Assembly (NCBI GenBank): GCA_900540545.1
Contig: UQGJ01000005.1
Span: 85,683 to 149,682 of the forward strand
Origin: an uncultured Eubacteriales bacterium
Lineage (GTDB): Bacteria; Bacillota; Clostridia; Oscillospirales; Oscillospiraceae
Direction of reading: 5' to 3'
DNA: 64,000 nucleotides
Part shown: positions 8,372 to 18,518 of the stretch, piece after piece
How the letters are laid out: every line of letters starts with the position of its first letter
How positions within the stretch are numbered: position 1 is the first letter of the stretch
Program-made: the position numbers and the translations under genes
The notes under the pieces: model-generated
The model's database searches: none
What the model saw: the letters and a program-made list of their open reading frames with translations, nothing else
What the model was told of the DNA's origin: nothing

Positions 8372-10780
8372 TTATTGTGTCAGATTCAGGCTGCGGTCCG
8401 CGCCCAGGCCGGGCAGGCCGCAGGGGTCCCAGTCCTGGGGGCCGGCCCCGGTCATACCGCACTCCAGGGCGGCGGCCAGGACCTGGTCCACGTGTTCCGC
8501 CGGAAGGAAGCGGAGGGCGGCGCGGACGCTCTGGTCGATTTCCTCCAAATCGGGCAGGTTGTCCGCCGGGAGGACCACGGTGGAGATGCCGTTGCGGAGG
8601 GCGGCCATGGTCTTTTCCTTCAGCCCGCCGATGGGCAGCACCCGGCCACGCAGGGTGATTTCCCCCGTCATGGCCACGTCCCGGCGCACCGGGGTCCCGG
8701 TGAGGGCCGAGACCATGGCGGTGGCGATGGAGACGCCGGCGGAGGGCCCGTCCTTGGGCACCGCCCCCTCCGGGAAGTGGACGTGGATGTCCTTGGTCTT
8801 GTAGAACTCGGCGTCCACCCCCAACTGCTGGGCCCGGCCACGGATATAGGTGAGGGCGGCCCGGGCGGACTCCTTCATCACGTCGCCCAGGTTGCCGGTG
8901 AGCTCGATTTTGCCCGTGCCGGGGACCACGTTGACCTCCACCTGGAGCAGTTCGCCCCCCACGGAGGTCCAGGCCAGCCCGTTGACCACGCCGATTTGGG
9001 GCGTCCGCTCCCGCTTTTCCGGGTGATACCGCCGCACCCCCAGGTAGGATTCCACGTCGTCTCCCGTCAAGGAGACACACTTGACCCCATCTGTGACGAT
9101 GCGCATGGCGGCCTTGCGGCAGAGGGCGGCCAGCTGCCGCTCCAGGACTCGGACGCCGGACTCCCTGGTGTAGCCCGTGATGATTTCCCGCAGGGCGTCG
9201 TCGGTGAGCCGGAGCTGGGATTTTTTCAGGCCGTGCCGCTTCAATTCCTTGGGCAGCAGATACCGCTTGGCGATTTGGAGCTTTTCCTCGTCGGTATAGC
9301 TGGTCAGCTCAATGACCTCCATCCGGTCCAGCAGGGGCCGGGGGATGGTGTCGGTGGTATTGGCGGTGGTGATGAAGAGGACCTCGGAGAGGTCAAAGGG
9401 CAGCTCCACGAAGTGGTCCCGGAAGGTGGCATTCTGCTCCCCGTCCAGGACCTCCAGCAGGGCCGAGGAGGGGTCCCCGTGGATGTCAGAGGCCAGCTTG
9501 TCTATCTCGTCCAACAGCAGTAAAGGATTTTTAGTTCCCGCCTGCCGCACCGCGTCGATGATGCGGCCGGGCATGGCCCCTACGTAGGTCTTCCGGTGGC
9601 CCCGAATCTCGGCCTCGTCGTGGATGCCGCCCAGGGAGATGCGGGCCATCTTACGGCCAGTGGCCCGGGCCACGGAGGAAGCGATGGAGGTCTTGCCCAC
9701 GCCAGGCGGGCCCACCAAGCAGATGATTTGCCCCTTCAAGTCCGGGGCCAGCTGCTTGACGGCCAGGAATTCCAGGATGCGCTCCTTCACCTTGTCCAGG
9801 CCGTAGTGGTCCTGGTCCAGTATCTTGCGGGCGGCGGCCACGTTGAGCCGCTCTCTGGTCTCCCTGGTCCAGGGCAGCTCCAGGCAGACGTCCAGGTAGT
9901 TGCGGATGACGGTGGCCTCGGCGGAGCCAAAGGGCTGCTTGGCCAGCCGGGCCACCTCCTTGGTCAGCTTCTCCTCCACGGCGGGGGGCAACTTGGCCTT
10001 CTGGATGCGCGCCCGGTAGTCGGCGGTCTCGCTGTCGCCGCCCTCCCCCTCCCCCAGCTCGTTCTGGAGGACCTTGAGCTGTTCCCGGAGGTAGTAGTCC
10101 CGCTGGTTGCCCGCCATCTGCTCCCGGACCTTGGAAGCCATATCCCGCTCCAGCTCCAAGATCTCCAGCTCCCGGCGCAGGGCCTGGACCAGCTTCTCCA
10201 GCCGCCGGACCGGGCGCAGCTCCTCCAACACGGCCTGCTTCTCCCCCGCCCGCATGGGGATGTTCTGGGCAATATAATCGGCGATGTAGCCGGGGTCCTC
10301 GCTGGACATGATCTGGATCAGCACGTCCCCGGTGAGGTTGGGGGACAGCTCAATGAACGCCTCGAACAGCTCATAGGTGCCCCGGATGAGGGCCTCGGTC
10401 TTGGGCGAGTTTTTCAGGTGGGCCGGCACCGCCAGGGTCTCCACCTGCCCCTCGAGAAAGGGCGTGGCCTGGTCCAGGGACACCAGGCGGCCCCGGGCGC
10501 TCCCCTCCACCATGACCCGCACGTTGTCGCCGGGCAGGCGCAGAATCTGCTTCACGTTGGAGATGGTGCCCACCGGGTAGAGGTCGGCCAGCCCCGGCTC
10601 CTCCACCGCCAGGTCCCGCTGGGAGACCAGGAAGATGGGGCGGCCGGAGGACATGGACTCGTCCAGGGCCTTGATGGAGCCCTCCCGGCCCACATCGAAG
10701 TGGAGCAGCATATTGGGGAAGATGGTCAGGCCCCGCAGGGCCAGGATGGGCATAGTCTCAGTGGGATTGATGGCTTTCAT
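8372..10780 (-). CDS. lon: ATP-dependent protease Lon
   Basis: This 802-residue cytoplasmic AAA+ serine protease degrades misfolded and regulatory proteins. Domains in order are a LON substrate-binding N-domain (1-200), a coiled helical region, an AAA+ module with Walker [10 protein letters not shown] and Walker B LLLLDEID, and the protease domain. The protease domain has the catalytic serine in [10 protein letters not shown] and the lysine in PIGGLKEK. Length is normal. It is in the clpX-lon-engB block. Confidence 0.97.
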   Translation of the reverse strand: MKAINPTETMPILALRGLTIFPNMLLHFDVGREGSIKALDESMSSGRPIFLVSQRDLAVEEPGLADLYPVGTISNVKQILRLPGDNVRVMVEGSARGRLVSLDQATPFLEGQVETLAVPAHLKNSPKTEALIRGTYELFEAFIELSPNLTGDVLIQIMSSEDPGYIADYIAQNIPMRAGEKQAVLEELRPVRRLEKLVQALRRELEILELERDMASKVREQMAGNQRDYYLREQLKVLQNELGEGEGGDSETADYRARIQKAKLPPAVEEKLTKEVARLAKQPFGSAEATVIRNYLDVCLELPWTRETRERLNVAAARKILDQDHYGLDKVKERILEFLAVKQLAPDLKGQIICLVGPPGVGKTSIASSVARATGRKMARISLGGIHDEAEIRGHRKTYVGAMPGRIIDAVRQAGTKNPLLLLDEIDKLASDIHGDPSSALLEVLDGEQNATFRDHFVELPFDLSEVLFITTANTTDTIPRPLLDRMEVIELTSYTDEEKLQIAKRYLLPKELKRHGLKKSQLRLTDDALREIITGYTRESGVRVLERQLAALCRKAAMRIVTDGVKCVSLTGDDVESYLGVRRYHPEKRERTPQIGVVNGLAWTSVGGELLQVEVNVVPGTGKIELTGNLGDVMKESARAALTYIRGRAQQLGVDAEFYKTKDIHVHFPEGAVPKDGPSAGVSIATAMVSALTGTPVRRDVAMTGEITLRGRVLPIGGLKEKTMAALRNGISTVVLPADNLPDLEEIDQSVRAALRFLPAEHVDQVLAAALECGMTGAGPQDWDPCGLPGLGADRSLNLTQ

Positions 10781-10804
10781 GGGGTTTCCTCCCTCGATGG
10801 AAAA

Positions 10805-10831
10805 CAGGGCGGGGCGATACGCCCCGCCCTG
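10805..10831. terminator. 12-bp GC hairpin between clpX and lon
   Basis: CAGGGCGGGGCG, loop ATA, then the exact complement. There is no U-run, so it is more likely a processing or stability element, or a weak terminator. Confidence 0.45.
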
Positions 10832-10852
10832 CCGCGTCAGGTATTTACGGAT

Positions 10853-12178
10853 TTAAGATACATCCCGCTGGTTCCGCAGACCGCCGTTTTCCGCCCGGAG
10901 GGCGGCGGCGCCCAGGCGGGGCCGGGCAGGGCGCTCCGGGTCCCGGGTCAGCTCCGGCTGGGCCCGGTCGGACACGCAGCCGGGGGTGATGACCACCCTG
11001 GCGATGTCGGGCTGGTCGGGCACGTCGAACATGACCTTCATCATCACGTCCTCCAGCACGGCCCGCAGGCCCCGGGCGCCGATGCCGCGCTCGATGGCCT
11101 TTTCCGCCGCGGCCTCCAGGGCCGCCGGCTGGAACTCCAGCTCCACGTTGTCGTACTCCAGCAGCTTTTCGTACTGCTTCACCAGGGCGTTTTTCGGCTC
11201 GGTGAGGATGCGCACCAGCTGTTCCTTGTTCAGGGCCTGGAGGGAGGTGATAACGGGCAGACGGCCCACCAGCTCGGGGATGATGCCGAATTTCAGCAGG
11301 TCGTGGGGCTGTATCTCCCGAAGGACGGCGGAGGTGTCCTTCTCCTTCTTGCTCTGTATCTCGGCGCCGAAGCCAATGGACTTCTTGTCCAGCCGCTGCT
11401 CGATGATTTTCTCGATGCCGTCGAAGGCGCCGCCGCAGATGAAGAGGATGTTCTTGGTGTCGATCTGGATGAACTCCTGGTGGGGGTGCTTCCGGCCGCC
11501 CTGGGGCGGCACGTTGGCCACGGTGCCCTCCAAGATTTTCAGCAGGGCCTGCTGGACGCCCTCGCCGGACACGTCCCGGGTGATGGAGGTGTTCTCGCTT
11601 TTCCGGGCGATCTTGTCGATCTCGTCCACGTAGATGATGCCCCGCTGGGCCAGCTCGATGTCGTAGTCGGCGGCCTGGACCAGACGCAGCAGGATGTTCT
11701 CCACGTCGTCGCCCACGTAGCCCGCCTCGGTGAGGGTGGTGGCGTCGGCGATGGCGAAGGGGACCTTCAGGATGCGGGCCAGGGTTTGGGCGAAGAGGGT
11801 CTTGCCGGAGCCGGTGGGGCCCATGAGCAGGATGTTGCTCTTCTGGAGCTCCACGTCGTCCCCGCCGCCGAAGTAGATGCGCTTGTAGTGGTTGTACACG
11901 GCCACGGAGAGGGCCACCTTGGCCTCGTCCTGCCCGATGATATACTGGTCCAGCACGTCCCGGATCTCCCGGGGCGTGGGGATGACGTCGGGAATATCGG
12001 GGAGGTTCTCCTCCACGTCGGTCCCGGCGTCATCCAGGATGCTCATGCACAGCTGGACGCACTCGTTGCAGATATAGGCCCCCGGACCCGCGATGATGCG
12101 GTTGACCTGCTCCTGGTGCTTGCCGCAGAAGGAACAGCGGACCGGGCGCTTCTCGTCGTTTTTAGGCATGGGTTCCAC
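10853..12178 (-). CDS. clpX: ATP-dependent Clp protease ATP-binding subunit ClpX
   Basis: This 441-residue AAA+ unfoldase feeds ClpP. An N-terminal Cys4 zinc finger is visible ([11 protein letters not shown], then ICNECVQLC), followed by Walker [10 protein letters not shown], Walker [12 protein letters not shown], a pore loop in the [12 protein letters not shown] region, and a sensor-2 [10 protein letters not shown]. The IGF-type ClpP-binding loop appears as KSIGFGAE. The tail after about residue 400 is Arg/Pro-rich and longer than usual. The start could be the second Met at 12169. It follows clpP. Confidence 0.96.
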   Translation of the reverse strand: MEPMPKNDEKRPVRCSFCGKHQEQVNRIIAGPGAYICNECVQLCMSILDDAGTDVEENLPDIPDVIPTPREIRDVLDQYIIGQDEAKVALSVAVYNHYKRIYFGGGDDVELQKSNILLMGPTGSGKTLFAQTLARILKVPFAIADATTLTEAGYVGDDVENILLRLVQAADYDIELAQRGIIYVDEIDKIARKSENTSITRDVSGEGVQQALLKILEGTVANVPPQGGRKHPHQEFIQIDTKNILFICGGAFDGIEKIIEQRLDKKSIGFGAEIQSKKEKDTSAVLREIQPHDLLKFGIIPELVGRLPVITSLQALNKEQLVRILTEPKNALVKQYEKLLEYDNVELEFQPAALEAAAEKAIERGIGARGLRAVLEDVMMKVMFDVPDQPDIARVVITPGCVSDRAQPELTRDPERPARPRLGAAALRAENGGLRNQRDVS

Positions 12179-12193
12179 CTCACAATCTGGAAA

Positions 12194-12220
12194 AGAGCGG
12201 GGGCCATAAGCCCCCGCTCT
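12194..12220 (-). terminator. 11-bp hairpin between clpP and clpX
   Basis: AGAGCGGGGGC, loop of 5, then GCCCCCGCTCT, followed on the minus strand by only a short T-run. It is probably an attenuator or an mRNA 3'-end stabiliser for clpP. Confidence 0.5.
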
Positions 12221-12230
12221 CCTGGGGTTT

Positions 12231-12821
12231 TTAGCGGTGCGCGATGATCTTATCCACCAGGCCGAAGTCCAGCGCCTCCTGGGCCGAGAGGAAGTTGTCG
12301 CGCTCGGTGGCGGCGGCCACCTCTTCCACGCTGCGGCCGCAGTTCTCCGCCATGATGCGGTTCATCTTCTCCCGGGTCTTCAGAATCCACTCGGCGTGGA
12401 TCTTGATGTCGCTGGCCTGTCCCTGGGCGCCGCCGGAGGGCTGATGGATCATGATCTCGGCGTTGGGCAGGGCCAGACGCTTGCCCTTGGTGCCGGAGGA
12501 CAGCAGGAACGCGCCCATGCTGGCGGCCATGCCGATGCAGATGGTGGACACGTCGCACTTGATATACTGCATCGTGTCGTAGATGGCCATGCCGTCGGTG
12601 ATGACGCCGCCGGGGCTGTTGATGTAGAACTGGATCTCCTTGTCCGGGTCCTGGGCCTCCAGATAGAGCATCTGGGCCACCACAAGGCTGGCGGTGGTGG
12701 GGTTCACGTCCTCGCCCAGGAAGATGATGCGGTCGTTGAGCAGGCGGGAGAAGATGTCATAGGAGCGCTCGCCCCGGTTGGTCTGCTCTACGACATAGGG
12801 TACTAAGCTGGATTGGATCAT
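12231..12821 (-). CDS. clpP: ATP-dependent Clp protease proteolytic subunit ClpP
   Basis: This 196-residue serine protease forms the 14-mer chamber. The catalytic triad is visible: S101 (GMAASMGAF), H126 ([11 protein letters not shown]) and D175 ([10 protein letters not shown]). It has no propeptide of note. It is located between tig and clpX in the classical tig-clpP-clpX-lon order, with a good ribosome site just upstream (AAAGGAG). Confidence 0.97.
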   Translation of the reverse strand: MIQSSLVPYVVEQTNRGERSYDIFSRLLNDRIIFLGEDVNPTTASLVVAQMLYLEAQDPDKEIQFYINSPGGVITDGMAIYDTMQYIKCDVSTICIGMAASMGAFLLSSGTKGKRLALPNAEIMIHQPSGGAQGQASDIKIHAEWILKTREKMNRIMAENCGRSVEEVAAATERDNFLSAQEALDFGLVDKIIAHR

Positions 12822-12907
12822 AGCGGTAAAATCTCCTTTTTCATTGACACACAGTCATGCGTTGAAAGTATGCCCGTCAGGAGGAAGGTTATTCCTGTTG
12901 GCGGTAT

Positions 12908-14368
12908 TTATTCCTCGGTCTTGGGGGCGGCCTTCTTCTTGGCGGGGGCCTTCTTCTTGGGGGCCTCGGGGGCCACCTCGCCGGCGGTCTCGGCGTCGGC
13001 CTTCTTGGCGGTCTTTTTCGCCGCGGGCTTCTTGGCGGGCTTCTCCGCCTCGTCCTCGGTCTTGGCGGCGGACTTCTTGGCCGCGGCCTTCTTGGGCTTT
13101 TCTGCCTTGGCGTTGTCCTTCACCAACTGGAGGGCCTTCCGGCGGGTCAGAGTGTGCTTGACCTCCTCCACGGGGGCGGCGGCCTTCACCTGCTCCAGCT
13201 CCATGCCGTACTGCTCGGCCAGGGACTGGAACTCGGCGTCCAGCTCCTCGTCGGTAATCTCAAACTTCTCGGCGTCGGCCACGGCGTCCAGGGCCATCTC
13301 GTACTTGATCTGGTGGCTGGCGGCCTCGGCGGCCTGCAGCTTCATGCCCTCAATGGTCTGGCCGGTCATCTGCAGGTACTGCTGGAAGGGCATGCCCTGG
13401 CGCTCGAAGCGCTCGGCGTACTCCCGCAGGATCTGCTCGGCCCGGTAGTCCACCATGGCGTCGGGCAGCTCCACTTCCAGCTCGGCGATGAGGGAGTCCA
13501 TGACGGAGTCCTCGAAGGCGTGCTCAGCGGAGTGCTCTTTCCGCTCCTTGAGCTTGTCGCCCAAGTCCTTCTTGAACGCGTCCAGGGTGTCGAACTCGGA
13601 CACATCCTTGGCGAACTCGTCGTCCAGGGTGGGGGCCTGGGGCTCCTTCACCTCGTGGACCTTGATCTTGAACACGGCGGCCTTGCCGGCCAGCTCGGGG
13701 CTGTAATCCTCGGGGAAGGTCACGTCGATGTCCTTCTCCTCGCCGGACTTCACGCCCACCAGGGCGTCCTCGAAGCCGGGGATGAAGGAGTTGGAACCCA
13801 GCTCCAGGGCGTGGTTCTCGGCCTTGCCGCCCTCGAAGGCCACGCCGTCCACAAAGCCCTCGAAGTCGATGACCACGGTGTCGCCCTTCTTGGCCTTCCG
13901 CTTCACGTCCACCAGACGGGTGGCGCGCTGGACGAAGGGCTTGAGCTCATTCTCGATGTCGGCGTCGGTGACGGTCACGTCCTCCTTCACGGCGGACAGG
14001 CCCTTGTAGTTCTTGATCTTGCACTCGGGCTTCAGGGTCACCAGGGCCTTGAAGGTAAAGCCCTGCTTGCCCACCTCCACGATCTCCACCTGGGGGTAGG
14101 CCACGGGGTCCAGGCCCTCCTGCTCGACGGCCTGGCTGTATGCGGTCGGATAGAGCTCGTCGATGGCGTCCTCGTAAAACACACTGGCGCCATACATGCC
14201 CTCGATGATCTTGCGGGGGGCGTGACCCTTCCGGAAACCGGGGACCATGATGCTGCCGCGGTTCTTGCGATAGACCTTGTCCAGGGCGGCCTCAAATTCC
14301 TCGGCGCCGACCTCGATGACCAGCTCGATGGCGCTGTTCTCTTTGTTCTCTTTACTCTTGACGTTCAT
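12908..14368 (-). CDS. tig: Trigger factor (peptidyl-prolyl isomerase chaperone) with long Lys/Ala tail
   Basis: This ribosome-associated chaperone binds nascent chains at the exit tunnel. The N-terminal ribosome-binding loop GFRKGHAPR (signature GFRxGxxP) is visible near residue 45. The FKBP-type PPIase domain (about 150-245, KKGDTVVIDFEGFVDG) and the helical C-domain follow. At 486 residues it exceeds the usual 425-430: about 65 extra residues form a repetitive KKAAAKK / KKPAAKK-rich tail mixed with acidic residues. The start at 14368 follows AGGAGGAAGTAAGTAG. Confidence 0.95.
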   Translation of the reverse strand: MNVKSKENKENSAIELVIEVGAEEFEAALDKVYRKNRGSIMVPGFRKGHAPRKIIEGMYGASVFYEDAIDELYPTAYSQAVEQEGLDPVAYPQVEIVEVGKQGFTFKALVTLKPECKIKNYKGLSAVKEDVTVTDADIENELKPFVQRATRLVDVKRKAKKGDTVVIDFEGFVDGVAFEGGKAENHALELGSNSFIPGFEDALVGVKSGEEKDIDVTFPEDYSPELAGKAAVFKIKVHEVKEPQAPTLDDEFAKDVSEFDTLDAFKKDLGDKLKERKEHSAEHAFEDSVMDSLIAELEVELPDAMVDYRAEQILREYAERFERQGMPFQQYLQMTGQTIEGMKLQAAEAASHQIKYEMALDAVADAEKFEITDEELDAEFQSLAEQYGMELEQVKAAAPVEEVKHTLTRRKALQLVKDNAKAEKPKKAAAKKSAAKTEDEAEKPAKKPAAKKTAKKADAETAGEVAPEAPKKKAPAKKKAAPKTEE

Positions 14369-14478
14369 CTACTTACTTCCTCCTGATGTGTACTTGTTGC
14401 CGGGGGCTGAATCAGAATCCTACCTATACTACCAGATAATTATGAACTTTTCCACTGTTTTTTCAAAAAAATTGAAAC

Positions 14479-15165
14479 TCATGGCAAAACCAGCCGGGGC
14501 ACGAAGCGGAGGTAGTCGGCGGAGACCAGGTGATACTCCACCTCTCCCCGCTTTCCCTCCACCGCCAGACGGTGGCTCCCGCCGTGGAGATGGCCGTAAT
14601 AGCACTGCTTCACGCCGTACTGCTCCATAAGGGCGATGATCTCCGGGCAGGCGTACCCCTCGTAGAGGGGCGGATAGTGGAGGAAGCAGAGTTTTTCCCG
14701 CTCCCCCGCCGCCTTCAGGGACGCCTCCAGGCGGATCAGCTCCCGGTTGAACACCTTCTCGTTGTGGCCCTCCTGGTCCTCCTCGTAGAACCAGCCCCGG
14801 GTGCCGCACAGGGCCACGTCGCCGTAAAGGTGGCAGTTATTGTGGAGTATCTCTAGGGTGGTGAAGCCGTGGTCGGTGAAGAAGCGGTTCATCTTGGCCG
14901 CCGTGGTCCACCAGTAGTCGTGGTTGCCCTTGAGCAGCAGCTTCCGCCCCGGCAGGGCGTCCAGAAAGGCGAAGTCCCGCTCCGCCTGCTCCAGGCTCAT
15001 GCCCCAAGACAGGTCCCCGCACAGGACCACCGTGTCCTCCGGCTTGACGATACCGAAGCCCGCCGACAGCTTCTCCACATAGCCCTCCCAGGCCCCGCCG
15101 AACACGTCCATGGGCTTGTTGCTCCCCAGGGACAGATGGGGGTCTCCAATTGCGAACAGGGCCAT
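14479..15165 (-). CDS. Calcineurin-type metallophosphoesterase
   Basis: This 228-residue protein has the metallophosphoesterase motif order: GDPHLSLG (D-x-H), LCGDLSW (GD), LKGNHDYWW (GNHD), FLHYPPL and YGHLHGG (GHxH). It is therefore a dinuclear-metal phosphoesterase; substrates range from nucleotides to proteins and cannot be assigned. It is the last gene of the compact rbgA-rnhB-yraN-dipeptidase-thrC operon and starts where the unknown 312-aa gene stops. Confidence 0.88.
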   Translation of the reverse strand: MALFAIGDPHLSLGSNKPMDVFGGAWEGYVEKLSAGFGIVKPEDTVVLCGDLSWGMSLEQAERDFAFLDALPGRKLLLKGNHDYWWTTAAKMNRFFTDHGFTTLEILHNNCHLYGDVALCGTRGWFYEEDQEGHNEKVFNRELIRLEASLKAAGEREKLCFLHYPPLYEGYACPEIIALMEQYGVKQCYYGHLHGGSHRLAVEGKRGEVEYHLVSADYLRFVPRLVLP

Positions 15166-16104
15166 TCACTCACCTCGCTGCGTGCCATATTTTTTGGGCA
15201 TCTTGTCCTTGCCAAGCTGCCACAGGTATTGGTCGATTTCCTTCAAGGAATACCGCTCCAGGCCGTAAAAGGCCCGAAATTGCAGCAGCACCGCCTGGAA
15301 CGCGGGGTAATCCCGCAGCTCGTCGGTCCGAAACTGGGCGAAGCCGTCCGCGTCACGAAAGTGCCGGAGCAGCGCGTCCACGTAGCTGTCGTAGATGGGA
15401 TAGTCCAGGGGGCGGTGGTGGCTGCAGTATTTGGTGGCAAAGGAGTAGAACCGCTTTTTCCCGCCGTCGGGGAAGGTCACCTCGGCCAGCTCGTTGACCA
15501 GGGACAGGTCCCCCGTTTCCAGGCGGCGGTCCACGTCCAGGGCCACGATATGCCGCGCCACCGCCACGGGCGCGAAGATATTCGTGCTGTAAAAGTCGTT
15601 GAGGGCGGAGACCTTGATGAGCACGTCGTCCAGGTCGGTGTTCCGGGGATAGGTCTGGAAAAACAGCTTGTCCAACGCCCGCTCCTGGGCGGCGGAGGTC
15701 TCCAGCCGGTCCCAGCGGGCCAGATAGTCCTCCACCTGGGCGGTGTCCGGGCGTGGGATGTCCCGCGCCGCTTTTCTGCGGGGCGGAGCAGCCGTTTCCT
15801 CCGGCGCCGCCCCCGACTCCCGCCAGCGGCGGCACTCCAACAGCAGGCGCAGGGCCCGGAGATAGATGGAGGCGTCCCCCTCGGGCGACTTTCTCCCCTT
15901 CCCGGCCAGATGGTCCGTCAGCTTGACCCGGCAGGACTCCAGGTCCTCCCCGCCCGCCAGAACGGCGTCGAAGTCCACGCCCACCTCCGGGTGGCGCTGG
16001 AGGTAAAATGCGTCGCTGCAAATGATATCATGGTGGCTCAAATGGCCGTAATAGTGGGCCAGAAACAGCCGGAAATCGGACCGCAGGGCCCCATAGGCGT
16101 CCAT
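15166..16104 (-). CDS. Conserved hypothetical protein, 312 aa, unrecognised family
   Basis: I do not recognise a named domain. The protein is soluble, with no signal peptide or membrane segment. The N-terminal half is variable with a Pro/Arg/Ala-rich linker near residues 110-125. The C-terminal half looks conserved: ALNDFYSTNIFAPVAVARHI, then YSFATKYCSHHRPLDYPIYD, a cluster of aromatic, Cys and His residues that could form an active or nucleic-acid-binding site. It overlaps thrC by one base and abuts the phosphoesterase gene, so it belongs to this operon. Confidence 0.7.
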   Translation of the reverse strand: MDAYGALRSDFRLFLAHYYGHLSHHDIICSDAFYLQRHPEVGVDFDAVLAGGEDLESCRVKLTDHLAGKGRKSPEGDASIYLRALRLLLECRRWRESGAAPEETAAPPRRKAARDIPRPDTAQVEDYLARWDRLETSAAQERALDKLFFQTYPRNTDLDDVLIKVSALNDFYSTNIFAPVAVARHIVALDVDRRLETGDLSLVNELAEVTFPDGGKKRFYSFATKYCSHHRPLDYPIYDSYVDALLRHFRDADGFAQFRTDELRDYPAFQAVLLQFRAFYGLERYSLKEIDQYLWQLGKDKMPKKYGTQRGE

Positions 16105-17591
16105 TACCGCAGCATCTCCAGCACCCGGTCGGCCATCTGCTCCTTGGTGGTCCCCTGGGTAAAGCGGACGGGCTTGCCCTTCAGGGCGGCCAGGGGGGCG
16201 GGGGCGGGGATGCCGGTGGTCTGGGAGAGCTGGTCGATGAGGCCGGTGCCGTCAGCCAGCTCAGTGACGCCCAGGGCCCCCAGGACGCTGTCGCAGAACT
16301 TGAAGGGGCTGGCGGTGGAGACTACCACGGTGGGGGTCTGGTCCCCGGTCTCGGCCCGGTACTGCTCCAGCACGTGGAAGGCCACGGCGGTGTGGGTGTC
16401 GATAAGGTATCCCTTCTCCTTCCACATCTTCCCGATCATGGCCTGGGTGGCGGCGTCGTCGCAGCAGCCGGCGGCAAAGTGCCTGGACAGCTTCTGCTTG
16501 ATGTCGTCGGAGACCTCGTACCGGCCCCCGGCGGCCAGGGCGTCCATATAGGACTTCACCAGGGCGTCATCCCTGCCGGAGAACTCGAAGAGCATCCGCT
16601 CCAGGTTACTGGAGATCAGGATGTCCATGGAGGGGGACATGGTGGCGTAGAAGGTGCGGTTGCGGTCGTAGACGCCGGTGGTCAAAAAGTCGGTGAGGAC
16701 GTTATTCCGGTTGGAGGCGCAAATCAGCTTGTGGATGGGCACGCCCATCTGACCGGCATAGTAGGCCGAGAGGATGTTGCCGAAGTTGCCGGTGGGGACG
16801 CAGAAGTTCACCGGCTCCCCCTTCTGGACCTTGCCGTCCCGCAGCAGGTCGCAGTAGGCGGAGACATAGTAGACCACCTGGGGCAGGATGCGGCCCCAGT
16901 TGATGGAGTTGGCAGAGGAGAAGAAATAGCCCCGGTCGGCCAGGGTGCGGCGGAGGGCCTCGTCGGAGAAGAGCCGCTTCACGCCGGTCTGGGCGTCGTC
17001 GAAGTTGCCCGCCACGGAGCAGACCCCCACGTTGCCGCCCTCCTGGGTCTGCATCTGCAGCTTCTGCACGTCGGAGACGCCGCCGTCGGGGTAAAAGACC
17101 AAGATGCGGGTCTTGTCCACGTCCTTGAAGCCCTCCAGAGCCGCCTTGCCGGTGTCGCCGGAGGTGGCCACCAGGATGCAGACGGTCTTTTCCTCCTGGT
17201 TCTTCACCAGGGAGGCGGAGAGCAGGTGGGGCAGCATCTGCAGGGCCATGTCCTTGAAGGCGCAGGTGGGACCGTGCCACAGCTCCAGGCAGTGGGTATT
17301 CTCGTCCACCGGGCGGACGGGGGCCACTGCTTTCACATCAAACTTGTCGGGACCGTAGGCGCTGGCGGCAAAGGAGGACAGCTCGGAGGCGGAAAAGTCC
17401 TCCAGAAAGGCCCCCATCACATAGACAGCCCGCTGCTGATAGGACATGTCCATCAGCGTGTCCAGCCCGTTTTGGGACAGCTTAGGCAGGACCTCGGGGG
17501 TCAGCAGGCCGCCGTCGGGGGCCAGTCCCTGCTCAATGGCCTGGGCCGCGCTGTACTTCTGTTCCTGATTCCTCGTACTCAAATACTGCAT
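16104..17591 (-). CDS. thrC: Threonine synthase
   Basis: This 495-residue PLP enzyme converts O-phospho-L-homoserine to L-threonine. The PLP lysine is K113 in the motif GPTCAFKDMALQ. The phosphate-binding loop ATSGDTGKAALEG and the N-terminal segment typical of the longer, yeast/E. coli-like class (STRNQEQKYSAAQAIEQGLAPDGGL) are present. It overlaps the upstream dipeptidase gene by 13 bp. Confidence 0.96.
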   Translation of the reverse strand: MQYLSTRNQEQKYSAAQAIEQGLAPDGGLLTPEVLPKLSQNGLDTLMDMSYQQRAVYVMGAFLEDFSASELSSFAASAYGPDKFDVKAVAPVRPVDENTHCLELWHGPTCAFKDMALQMLPHLLSASLVKNQEEKTVCILVATSGDTGKAALEGFKDVDKTRILVFYPDGGVSDVQKLQMQTQEGGNVGVCSVAGNFDDAQTGVKRLFSDEALRRTLADRGYFFSSANSINWGRILPQVVYYVSAYCDLLRDGKVQKGEPVNFCVPTGNFGNILSAYYAGQMGVPIHKLICASNRNNVLTDFLTTGVYDRNRTFYATMSPSMDILISSNLERMLFEFSGRDDALVKSYMDALAAGGRYEVSDDIKQKLSRHFAAGCCDDAATQAMIGKMWKEKGYLIDTHTAVAFHVLEQYRAETGDQTPTVVVSTASPFKFCDSVLGALGVTELADGTGLIDQLSQTTGIPAPAPLAALKGKPVRFTQGTTKEQMADRVLEMLR

Positions 17592-18517
17592 ACTTCACTC
17601 ACTACCCTCATTAAATTGGTGCAGAACACGCCGCGCACCAGCGTTTCGCTATAATTGCGGCGCAGTAACGCCTCGTAAAGCCGGTCCAGGTCCTGGATGC
17701 CGTCCATGCCCCTGGGCAGCGCCGTACAGCCGTCCCAGTCGCCGCCCAGGGCCACGTTCTCCTCGCCGCCGAGGGACAAAAAGTGTTCCAAATGGGACAC
17801 AATATCGTCCAACCCTGGATGCTCCCCCAGAAAACCGGCGTACATGTTCAAACCGGCCACACCGTGATGCTTTATTATCGCAGTAAATTGCTCGTCGGTC
17901 AAGTTCCTAGGATCAAAAAAGACGGCTCTGGAGTTGGAATGGGTGGCGATGAAGGGGCCCTTGGTCTCCTCCACCACGTCCCAGAAGCCGGGGTCGGACA
18001 GGTGGGACACGTCCACCAGCATCCCCAGCCGGTCCATCTCCCGGACAAAGGCCCTTCCCTGCTGGCTCAGTCCACGGTCCGGCTCCTCCACGTTGGTGCC
18101 GGAGAGGACGTTGGCGTGGTTCCAGGTGATGTTGACGGCCCGGACGCCCATGGCGTGGGCCTGGCGGAGCTTTTCCGGGTCGCAGTCCATCAGCTCCGCC
18201 CCCTCGGCGGAGAGGAAGGCCGCCGCCTTTCCCGCCGACCAGGCCGCCCGGGCCTCGTCCCCGGTGCGGCAGAAGGCCGCCAGGTCGGCGTTGGCGTCTA
18301 TCTCCCGCCGGAAGAGGGCCACCTCCTCCTGAAATACCTCCCAAAGCGCCCGGCCCGGCATGTCCTCCGGCTCCCCAAAGCAGGCGAAGAATTGGGCGTA
18401 GTGGCCGAATTTCCGGGTCCGGGTCAGGTCCAGGTGGCCGGTGCTGACCCGGAATCCGCCGCCCTGCTGGTAACAGCGGAGAATGGTGTCGCAGTGGGCG
18501 TCAAAGACTTCTATCAT
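17579..18517 (-). CDS. Membrane (renal-type) dipeptidase, peptidase M19
   Basis: This 312-residue zinc dipeptidase of the amidohydrolase superfamily shows the N-terminal metal site FDAHCDT (D-x-H-x-D type), SAEGAELM (the metal-bridging Glu), VDVSHLSDPGFWDV, and THSNSRAV, with LGGDWDG near the C-terminus. M19 enzymes hydrolyse dipeptides including those with a D-residue. There is no signal peptide, so it is cytoplasmic. The start at 18517 is right after the yraN stop; an alternative Met at 18529 would have its ribosome site too close. Confidence 0.88.
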   Translation of the reverse strand: MIEVFDAHCDTILRCYQQGGGFRVSTGHLDLTRTRKFGHYAQFFACFGEPEDMPGRALWEVFQEEVALFRREIDANADLAAFCRTGDEARAAWSAGKAAAFLSAEGAELMDCDPEKLRQAHAMGVRAVNITWNHANVLSGTNVEEPDRGLSQQGRAFVREMDRLGMLVDVSHLSDPGFWDVVEETKGPFIATHSNSRAVFFDPRNLTDEQFTAIIKHHGVAGLNMYAGFLGEHPGLDDIVSHLEHFLSLGGEENVALGGDWDGCTALPRGMDGIQDLDRLYEALLRRNYSETLVRGVFCTNLMRVVSEVCSI

Positions 18518-18518
18518 T

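Noticed and set aside
9596..12247. 883-codon plus-strand frame opposite lon and clpX
   Set aside because: Gly/Val/His/Gln-rich translation typical of antisense frames; both real genes have all catalytic motifs.
13154..14386. 410-codon plus-strand frame opposite tig
   Set aside because: Leu/Gly/His/Val-rich antisense artefact with no family resemblance.
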